Assembly: GCA_022567475.1 (NCBI GenBank)
Contig: JADFGZ010000003.1
Span: 1-39,268, forward strand
Direction: 5' to 3'
Origin: Acidobacteriota bacterium
Lineage (GTDB): Bacteria; Acidobacteriota; Terriglobia; 2-12-FULL-54-10
DNA length: 39,268 nucleotides
The translations under genes were made by a program, and so were the position numbers. The notes under the pieces are model-generated. The model did no database searches, was not told the origin of the DNA, and was given only the letters and a program-made list of their open reading frames with translations. How positions within the stretch are numbered: position 1 is the first letter of the stretch; the number at the start of each line of letters is the position of its first letter. Below are positions 8,173 through 14,021 of the stretch, piece by piece.

Positions 8173-9552
8173 GTTGGGAACCAGAATCTCTTCCCGCTTG
8201 CTGTCATAGGCGGCAGCGCCGGGATTGCCGATGGCCAGGGCCATCTTTCCCTCCGGAGCGCTTCGGATGACGCGCAGCGGCGCCACGTTGCCGTTCGCCG
8301 AGCGGGGGAATACCACCGCGCGGTGGTTTCCCATGTTCGAGGCCCACAGCTCGTCGTTCTTCAAATCTACGAACACCCCGGTGGGATTTTTGAGCTGCGT
8401 TTGCGGACCTTTGACGACCCGGATGGGCGCTACGTTCCCGCCGTCGGTGCTGCGGAAAACCAGGATGGAGTCGCCCACGTCGTTGGCTACGTAAAGCTCT
8501 TGCCGCTCCTCGTCGATAAACATCGCCGACGGCCAGTTCAATTGAGTCTTGGGACCTTCGATCACCCGCAGCGGAGCGGTGTCGCCGCTGGCTCCGAGCG
8601 GATAAACCGTGATCGCGGGAGGCTCAAACCGCCCCGTCCAGGGAGGCTCGCTCAGCTTATGGTTGCCTTGATTGACGACGAACAGTAAGTTGTTTTTCGC
8701 GTCGACGGCGATCCCGTGAGGGTCCTCCAGTTGGGTCTGAGGCCCTTGCAACGTCCGCAGCGGCTTTTCCTCGCCGTCGGCCAGCTTCCGGTAAACCACC
8801 ACGGCGTTGATGTGCTCGACGGTGAGGAACAACTCCTGCGCGACCTCATTGACGGCGATCCCGTAGGTTCCATGCGGGGTGTGGAGCGCCCGTTTGGGCA
8901 CCGCGTTTCCGCTGGCCCCGCGAGCGAACACCGTCAAGGTATCCATGGTGTCGTTGTTCACCGAATAGACGTCGCCCGTCTTCTGGTCGACATACAGGCC
9001 GCAATTAAACTCAAGCTTCGTGTTCGGACCGGCAATCACTCGCTTCGGCTCGGTAAATGCGGCGTTCGGTGGAGTGTTGTCCAGCCGGTTGAACACCTTC
9101 AAGCCAAACAGGTTCTCATCCTGCATGTACACTTCATTAGAGTTGATATCCACGGCGATGGCGCTGTATGTCGGGTAGGTGTCCCGGATGACCCGCAGCG
9201 GCGCGCGTTCAATCTCGGTGGCGGTTCTTACACCATCCGGGGAGGTTTGGGCGGCTAGGCCCGAGGCAGGCTCCTGCCACAGAGCGGCGGTCAGGCTGGT
9301 GGATGCTGTCGCCGTGGCGCTGGCCGGCATCCATTCGCAGACGGCTCCCTCCATTTCGGGGAACGGTTGAATGGATACCAACTGCGGCCCTCCGGTCTGT
9401 GTCCGCCATGAGGAACGGTCCGTCGCAGATGCTCCCGAAAGGTTCCGCCCATTCGGCGATACGATCCACACGGCAATCAGAGCAATTGCGGCCAGCATGG
9501 CAACGGCGTTCCAACTGCTGCGCAACAACCTTCGGTGTGGCTGAACGCTCAT
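8170..9552 (-). CDS. Membrane-anchored beta-propeller protein, N-terminal part
   Basis: 460 codons up to an in-frame TGA. A hydrophobic anchor or signal (about residues 14-32) follows a short basic N-terminus; the rest is a series of roughly 50-residue blades with consensus GIAVD..N.EL.V.N, then I.VF.R...G...PLR.I.GP.T.L. Such repeats resemble NHL/SMP-30-like propellers of secreted acidobacterial proteins; no enzymatic motif was recognised. The ATG has a strong AGGAGG nine bases upstream. The last blade is cut after 'EILVPN' by TGA and resumes in frame in the following 280 codons, so the intact protein would be about 741 residues. It is transcribed first in the series that leads into soxC. 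Confidence 0.75.
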   Translation of the reverse strand: MSVQPHRRLLRSSWNAVAMLAAIALIAVWIVSPNGRNLSGASATDRSSWRTQTGGPQLVSIQPFPEMEGAVCEWMPASATATASTSLTAALWQEPASGLAAQTSPDGVRTATEIERAPLRVIRDTYPTYSAIAVDINSNEVYMQDENLFGLKVFNRLDNTPPNAAFTEPKRVIAGPNTKLEFNCGLYVDQKTGDVYSVNNDTMDTLTVFARGASGNAVPKRALHTPHGTYGIAVNEVAQELFLTVEHINAVVVYRKLADGEEKPLRTLQGPQTQLEDPHGIAVDAKNNLLFVVNQGNHKLSEPPWTGRFEPPAITVYPLGASGDTAPLRVIEGPKTQLNWPSAMFIDEERQELYVANDVGDSILVFRSTDGGNVAPIRVVKGPQTQLKNPTGVFVDLKNDELWASNMGNHRAVVFPRSANGNVAPLRVIRSAPEGKMALAIGNPGAAAYDSKREEILVPN

Positions 9553-9871
9553 ATCTTCCTACCTCCTAAAGTATCGAACTGGTCTCCTCACCCCGATTTT
9601 CCACCCTGGCTGGAGGGAACGCAAGATTGCGCCTTTATTTGTGGGTGGAATATACCCCAGCCCCTGGCCTGGTTCAACCCCTTTTCGGGCCGGATGTTGC
9701 CGCCCTCCAGAGCTAAACCGCCGGAGGGCTGGGCTCTGTCCGCAGAGGATTTGGTACAATTGCCCACCCGATTAGCTCCTGACTACTCGCATAAGATGCG
9801 GCAAGGCTTTTCGGGGATGGCCGGGCGTTGGAGTTGTGCCGGAGAAAAATCCAATCAGGGAGCATTGTTTT
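9553..9871. other. Divergent intergenic region
   Basis: 319 bases between the beta-propeller gene (minus) and the aldolase gene (plus). It holds the minus-strand ribosome binding site (AGGAGG at about 9561-9567), a short dyad CGCAA-GA-TTGCG at 9620-9631 that could be an operator, and a plus-strand extended -10 box. No small gene or RNA was recognised. Confidence 0.5.
9752..9760 (+). promoter_or_regulatory. Extended -10 promoter for the DapA-family gene
   Basis: 'tggtacaat' matches the extended -10 form TGn-TAnAAT and lies about 110 bases before the aldolase start. No clear -35 box is present, which extended -10 promoters can tolerate. A similar 'tggtataat' precedes the Nudix leader at 12812. 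Confidence 0.4.
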
Positions 9872-10789
9872 ATGGCTAGGACGGTCTGCGAAGGAATTTT
9901 AATTCCACTGATTACGCCCTTTGACCACAAGGGCGAGCTGGACGAGCCGGTTCTGCGCGAGCTGGTGGAATTCATGGTGAAAAGCGGCGTTCATGGGCTG
10001 TTTATTCTCGGCTCGGCCGGGCAGGGGCCCGTGATGACGGCGGCGCAACGGCGGCGGGCCGCCGAAGCGGTGTTGGACCAGGTAAAGGGCCGCATCCCGG
10101 TCATAACGCACGTGGGCTGCGCCGACACCGAAACCACGGTGGAGCTGGCCGTCCACGCCAAAAGCATCGGCTCGGCCGCCGTCGCCGTCCTGCCGCCTTT
10201 TTATTACAGCGACCACACCGACTACGATATTTTGGAACACTTCCGGGCCGTGGCTGCCGCGCTCGGGGAACACCCCTTGTTCCTCTACGATAATTCCCTC
10301 TACACGGGCATTCACATGACGGCGGAGACGGTGCGGCGGTACGTCGATGCGATCCCCACGATTTGCGGGCTCAAGGTATCGTTTATTGCGGTGGATGAAC
10401 TGTTGAACTACATTCACACCCTTCCGGCTGAGTTCGGCGTTTTTTCCGGGTCGATTTTTAATTTGTCCGCCGCCGCTCCTCTGGGACTCAACGGCTCGAT
10501 TCACCCGCCGACCAGCCTGTTCCCGGAGCTGTGCGTCGGCTTGTGGGACGCCATCCGGAACGAGCGCTGGAAGGAGACCTTTGAACATCAGCGCAAGCTC
10601 TACGGACTGGTCGCGGCCATGGCCAAAACGAAGGCGAATAGCAGGGCCGTGCTGGCTGCCATCGCCCGCTTGCGGGGGTTTGAAGTGAAACGATATCCGC
10701 GATGGAAGACCGAGGAGTTGGGCGCGGAACAGATCCAGTCGCTGAAAGCCGCCATAGAAAAAGCGGGGATTACCCTGCAGGCGGTTTAG
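9872..10789 (+). CDS. Dihydrodipicolinate synthase/N-acetylneuraminate lyase family aldolase
   Basis: 305 residues, a TIM-barrel class I aldolase of the DapA/NanA superfamily. Schiff-base lysine K168 sits in 'ICGLKVSF' and the catalytic tyrosine Y139 in 'LFLYDNSL'. The loop that is usually GTTGE (DapA) or GSTGE (NanA) reads GSAGQ at 47-51, so one of the two conserved hydroxyl residues is alanine; this argues against true DapA or NanA activity and for one of the many 2-keto acid aldolases or dehydratases of the superfamily. ATG 9872 is preceded by AGGGAG with a 9-base gap; an in-frame GTG at 9836 is less likely. It stands alone, transcribed away from the propeller gene, and no lysine or sialic acid genes are nearby. 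Confidence 0.82.
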   Translation: MARTVCEGILIPLITPFDHKGELDEPVLRELVEFMVKSGVHGLFILGSAGQGPVMTAAQRRRAAEAVLDQVKGRIPVITHVGCADTETTVELAVHAKSIGSAAVAVLPPFYYSDHTDYDILEHFRAVAAALGEHPLFLYDNSLYTGIHMTAETVRRYVDAIPTICGLKVSFIAVDELLNYIHTLPAEFGVFSGSIFNLSAAAPLGLNGSIHPPTSLFPELCVGLWDAIRNERWKETFEHQRKLYGLVAAMAKTKANSRAVLAAIARLRGFEVKRYPRWKTEELGAEQIQSLKAAIEKAGITLQAV

Positions 10790-10790
10790 G

Positions 10791-10937
10791 GCCGGTCTCA
10801 AAAATGTGTGACAAGACGCAACGGCAAATGTCGAAAGTTACCTCAGGGGCTGAAGCCCCTGTTTTTTCTGGCGTTTCTGCGGCACGGCTGAAGCCGTGCC
10901 CTGACGTTTCCAAAAATTGACCATTTTTGAGACCGGT
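10791..10937. mobile_element. 147-bp palindromic element with 15-bp terminal inverted repeats
   Basis: The ends 'ccggtctcaaaaatg' (10792-10806) and 'catttttgagaccgg' (10922-10936) are perfect inverted repeats. Inside are two strong palindromes: 'aggggctgaagcccct' near 10846-10860 and 'ggcacggctgaagccgtgcc' at 10881-10900, the latter followed by 'ctgac' as in the repeats at 11 and 32882. This is the architecture of a MITE- or REP-type non-autonomous element. It begins one base after the aldolase stop codon and could also act as a transcription barrier. No target-site duplication was recognised. Confidence 0.65.
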
Positions 10938-11021
10938 TCTAATCATGAGATTTGCTGATCCTCCGAGAGCAGCCCCCGGCGCGCGGGGATTGATCTCATT
11001 TCCAGAAATTGAGGTGCAGGC

Positions 11022-11720
11022 TTGTTGATTTTGTGGGTTCTCGCTTTTCTGCTTCCTCTAGGAGTCCTCGCGGCGATAGTCTGCTACGCCGTGGCGGCCC
11101 CCGCCTCCCAATGGCTGGGCAGGACACGGGTCCGCGGGAATCCTGCTGCGGGAACAATCGCGCTGACGTTTGACGACGGGCCCGGCGAAGCCACGCCGCT
11201 GATTCTGGAAATATTGCGCAAGGCGGACGTTCGCGCCACCTTCTTTCTGTGCGGCCAGAATGTGGAACGATTCCCCGAGCACGCGCGCCGTATTGCTGAG
11301 GAAGGGCATGAGATCGGCAACCATACTCACTCGCACCCCTATTTCCTGTGGAAGACCCCCGGAAAGATCGCCTGGGAAATCGACCGGGCGCAAGAGGTGA
11401 TCGTCTCACGAACCGGACACCGCCCCCGGCTGTTTCGCCCGCCCTACGGGCTTCGCTGGTTCGGGCTCTTCCCCATCCTCCACGGGCGCGAGCTGACTGC
11501 GGTTATGTGGTCCGTTTCCGGACGGGATTGTCGTTTGCCGGCCACAGGCATTGCAGACCACATCCTCCGCAAGGTGAATGGCGGGTCGATTATTCTCCTT
11601 CACGACGGCTGCCCTCCCGGCGAACGAGGCGACCGCAGACAAACAGCAGCGGCGCTCGAAGAAATCGTGCGGGCTCTGAGCGAACGCTATCGCTTTGTCA
11701 CCGTCTCGGAGATGTTTTGA
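11022..11720 (+). CDS. Polysaccharide deacetylase (NodB homology domain)
   Basis: 232 residues with an N-terminal membrane anchor or signal (about 1-26) and a NodB domain, the fold of metal-dependent chitin, peptidoglycan and xylan deacetylases. The five family motifs are readable: TFDDGP at 49-54 (catalytic Asp51, metal Asp52), HTHSHP at 101-106 (metal ligands His101 and His105), RPPYG at 139-143, a tryptophan segment 'VMWSVSGRDC', and 'ILLHDG' with His194. It should remove acetyl groups from a cell-envelope or extracellular polysaccharide. The TTG start is supported by GAGG seven bases upstream. It lies convergent to the LytTR gene with about 118 bases between them. Confidence 0.88.
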   Translation: MLILWVLAFLLPLGVLAAIVCYAVAAPASQWLGRTRVRGNPAAGTIALTFDDGPGEATPLILEILRKADVRATFFLCGQNVERFPEHARRIAEEGHEIGNHTHSHPYFLWKTPGKIAWEIDRAQEVIVSRTGHRPRLFRPPYGLRWFGLFPILHGRELTAVMWSVSGRDCRLPATGIADHILRKVNGGSIILLHDGCPPGERGDRRQTAAALEEIVRALSERYRFVTVSEMF

Positions 11721-11838
11721 AGGCGGCAGCGAACCGGAAGGCGGAGCGCGGAATTGCGGACTGGCGGACTGGAAGACCGGCGCGGTCTCAGGAGAGGCGT
11801 CTGTTTTCCTGCCAGACCGAGTGGGTTCCAAAGAAAAA

Positions 11839-12657
11839 CTACAGTTTTAACAGCTCTCTCAGACGCTTGGTTTGCGCGCGGCTGACGGGAATTTCCGTAT
11901 TCCTGCGGTCATCCATCTTCAGTTGGTAAGAGCTTTTGAACCAGGGAACCACTTCCTTGATGTGGTTGATGTTCACGAGGTAGGAGCGATGGACGCGCCA
12001 GAAGACGGCGGGGTCCAGGTTAGCCTGCAGGTCTTCAATCGTGCGGTAATTCGACTGCCCTTCCAACCCTCGCGTCACCATGCTGATGAGTCCGTCTTCG
12101 ATCGTTGCATAGATGAGTTCGCTGGCGTCGACCAGCAAGAGCCGGTTACTGCTGCGGACGAGCAATTTTGTCTGCTGGGGCGGTCGCACGCTCATCATGC
12201 GCATCATCTCTTCGAGCTTCGCTGCCGGGCTCGGCGGCGACTCCAGCACCCGGCGGACTTTCTGCAACGACTGCGTCAGCCGCGCCTTGTCGATCGGCTT
12301 CAGAAGATAGTCGATGGCGTTTAGCTCAAAAGCCTGGACGGCGTATTGATCGTAAGCGGTGACAAAAATCATATAAGGAACCGGAACTTTGCTTTTTTTG
12401 TCCAGGAGCTTGCGCACCAACTCCATGCCATCCAGCCCAGGCATGGCGACATCCAGAAACAGGACGTCCGGCTGGTGTTCTTTGATCAGCTGGTAGGCTT
12501 CCAGGCCGTTCTTGCCCTGGGCCACCAGGTGAACCTCCGGATGCGCTTTCAGCAGAAAGGCCAATTCTTCGCGGGCAAGCGGCTCGTCATCCACCAGTAT
12601 TGCGGAAATGGTCGCTGTCGCCGTAGCTGTAGCTGTAGCTGTGTGCTCTCCCTTCAT
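11839..12657 (-). CDS. LytTR-family response regulator (orphan)
   Basis: 272 residues: receiver domain followed by a LytTR DNA-binding domain (about 165-272), the AlgR/AgrA/LytR layout. The receiver has acidic pair D23-D24, phospho-acceptor D69 in 'LFLDVAMPG', threonine in 'FVTAYD' and lysine K120 in 'LLKPID', so it looks phosphorylatable. The DNA-binding half shows the family segments 'ATIEDGLISMV', 'FWRVHRSYLVNINHI' and 'IPVSRAQTKRLRELL'. No histidine kinase gene is adjacent, so its partner is elsewhere. Residues 6-16 are a Thr-Ala tract encoded by hexanucleotide repeats just before the first beta strand. The ATG has GGAGG-like 'gagggaaaggg' upstream. Confidence 0.9.
   Translation of the reverse strand: MKGEHTATATATATATISAILVDDEPLAREELAFLLKAHPEVHLVAQGKNGLEAYQLIKEHQPDVLFLDVAMPGLDGMELVRKLLDKKSKVPVPYMIFVTAYDQYAVQAFELNAIDYLLKPIDKARLTQSLQKVRRVLESPPSPAAKLEEMMRMMSVRPPQQTKLLVRSSNRLLLVDASELIYATIEDGLISMVTRGLEGQSNYRTIEDLQANLDPAVFWRVHRSYLVNINHIKEVVPWFKSSYQLKMDDRRNTEIPVSRAQTKRLRELLKL
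12612..12641. repeat. Hexanucleotide tract in the LytTR gene
   Basis: Three exact 'tagctg' units (12624-12641) and two degenerate ones encode (Thr-Ala) repeats at the extreme N-terminus of the response regulator. Because the unit is six bases, copy-number change would alter length but never the frame. Confidence 0.75.
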
Positions 12658-12811
12658 ATTCCCTTTCCCTCCTCAACGGATGACAGCAAGTATAGCAACA
12701 TCTCTCGATCCATCCAATGTTTTGCTTCCTCTGCATTGCTTCCTCCGCCGGTTTGCGGAAACGAGGAGTCGTGTCACCCCGCCCCGGCTCCCAGGCCGCA
12801 CGCGTTGCGCA

Positions 12812-12820
12812 TGGTATAAT
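12812..12820 (+). promoter_or_regulatory. Extended -10 promoter (TGGTATAAT)
   Basis: A perfect TATAAT at 12815-12820 preceded by TGG, the extended -10 form. Transcription would start near 12827, about 195 bases before the Nudix start codon. No strong -35 hexamer is visible. Confidence 0.55.
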
Positions 12821-12826
12821 GCGCCC

Positions 12827-12955
12827 CGGTGAGGCGAGGGCTGAAAGCTCCTTGTGGAAATGGGCAGGCTCCCTCACGGAGATTTGCGCCAGCACGATCG
12901 GCTGCTTGGACCCAGAAATTGGAGCTACGGTGCGAGAAGGCTCTCCGAGCTTTTT
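12827..12955 (+). ncRNA. Candidate structured leader or small RNA with attenuator-like 3' end
   Basis: The 365-base gap 12658-13022 holds no gene, but downstream of the extended -10 box several stems fit together: GUGAGG/CCUCAC (12829-12834 with 12872-12877) enclosing a bulged hairpin at 12837-12852, CGGAGA/UCUCCG (12877-12882 with 12942-12947), and UUGCGCC/GGUGCGA (12884-12890 with 12929-12935). An alternative hairpin AAGGCUC-UCC-GAGCUUU (12937-12953) ends in a T run and competes with the CGGAGA pairing. That is the layout of terminator and antiterminator. It matches no riboswitch class that I recognise. The stems could be chance in GC-rich DNA. Confidence 0.35.
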
Positions 12956-13022
12956 CTCCTGCCGGGGGCAAGCCGGGCGTGAGCGGCGAAGGGTTGGGCA
13001 ATAAAAACAGGGTGGCGAAGAG

Positions 13023-13556
13023 TTGACATTGGCCAGATGGCGCAGCTCGTCTCAAGTGATTTTCCGCGGCAAGGTCTTTTCCGTTCGCCGGCACTCCGTC
13101 GTCGAACCCGGAGGCGTGCCTGCCACAAGAGAACTGGTTCACCACGCCGGTTCCGCGGTCATTCTGCCGCGTTTCCGCGACGGGAGGATTATCTTGGTGC
13201 GCCAGTTTCGTTTGGCCGCCGGGGGTTCTCTTTGGGAGTTGCCCGCCGGCTCCCTCGAGAAAAATGAAAGCGCGCTGCATGCGGCCAAACGGGAGCTTGC
13301 AGAGGAAACCGGCCATGAGTCCTCGTCCTGGCGCAAGCTGGTGCAGTATTACCCCAGCCCGGGATTCCTTGACGAGAAGCTGACGCTTTTTCTGGCCCGG
13401 AACATTCGTCCAGGCCCGCCCTGCCCGGAATCCGATGAGCGAATCCTGGTTCGTTCCTTCCCTATGCCGGAGTTGCTGTCCATGATGCGAACGGGAAAGA
13501 TTCGAGACGGCAAGACGCTTCTTGGATTGCTCTACTTCCAGTGGCTCGCTTCTTGA
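13023..13556 (+). CDS. Nudix hydrolase, ADP-ribose pyrophosphatase-like
   Basis: 177 residues with a perfect Nudix box from G76 to G97 (G-x5-E-x7-REL-x-EE-x-G). The N-terminal strand region and the 'QFRLAAGGSLWELPAGSLE' segment resemble NudF/ADP-ribose diphosphatases, which split ADP-ribose and related nucleoside diphosphate sugars; 'YPSPGFLDEKLTLFLA' after the box is also typical of that subgroup. The start is taken as TTG 13023, for lack of an ATG before the conserved region; its ribosome binding site is weak. queF follows after 15 bases, so the two are probably one transcript. A possible structured leader lies upstream. Confidence 0.85.
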   Translation: MTLARWRSSSQVIFRGKVFSVRRHSVVEPGGVPATRELVHHAGSAVILPRFRDGRIILVRQFRLAAGGSLWELPAGSLEKNESALHAAKRELAEETGHESSSWRKLVQYYPSPGFLDEKLTLFLARNIRPGPPCPESDERILVRSFPMPELLSMMRTGKIRDGKTLLGLLYFQWLAS

Positions 13557-13571
13557 AAAGGGTCTTGAGAC

Positions 13572-13976
13572 ATGCCAGAATACACGCCAGGACACGCGCG
13601 TTCCGGGCTCGACGCTTCGCTTCCCCCGTTAGCCACCTGGCCCAACCAATTTTCCGGCTACGAGATCACCATTCAGATTCCGGAATACACCTCCATCTGT
13701 CCCAAGACGCGTCTGCCGGATTTCGGCGTCATTACCATCCGTTATATTCCCGGCCGGTTGTGCGTGGAATTAAAGTCCCTGAAGTATTACATCCTGGGGT
13801 ACCGGAACCTGGGCATCTTTTATGAAAACGCCGTGAACCGCATCCTGAAGGACTTGGTGAAGGCATGCAAACCGCTTCAGGCCACCGTCACAGGCGAATT
13901 CACGATTCGCGGCGGAATGAAAAGCGTGATCGAGGCCCGCTACCAGCGCAAACGCGCCTCCCGGAAAACCCGGTAG
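13572..13976 (+). CDS. queF: NADPH-dependent 7-cyano-7-deazaguanine reductase QueF (type I)
   Basis: 134 residues, the size of the short (type I, Bacillus-like) QueF. This enzyme reduces the nitrile preQ0 to the amine preQ1 with NADPH in queuosine biosynthesis. The catalytic cysteine C43 sits in 'EYTSICPKTRLPDFG', with D50 as the partner acid, and the QueF signature ELKSLKYY is at 66-73, followed by 'YRNLGIFYENAVNRI'. No other queuosine genes (queC, D, E) are in the window. It follows the Nudix gene by 15 bases and is convergent with the large exported-protein gene, with a 45-base gap. Confidence 0.93.
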   Translation: MPEYTPGHARSGLDASLPPLATWPNQFSGYEITIQIPEYTSICPKTRLPDFGVITIRYIPGRLCVELKSLKYYILGYRNLGIFYENAVNRILKDLVKACKPLQATVTGEFTIRGGMKSVIEARYQRKRASRKTR

Positions 13977-14021
13977 AAGAAACGCTCCCTGCACGCCCCC
14001 CGCGAGAACAGGTTCGCCGCT

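Noticed and set aside
7225-8688. Long plus-strand open frame (487 codons) opposite the beta-propeller gene
   Set aside because: It is antisense to a protein with clear repeat structure, has no recognisable domain and is rich in Arg, Asp and His typical of reverse-strand reading of GC-rich genes.
12829-13026. 65-codon plus-strand open frame in the Nudix leader
   Set aside because: It overlaps the Nudix start in another frame, shows no motif and lies within the candidate structured RNA.
12774-13595. 273-codon minus-strand open frame over the Nudix gene and its leader
   Set aside because: The opposite strand holds a perfect Nudix box; the minus reading shows only compositional bias.
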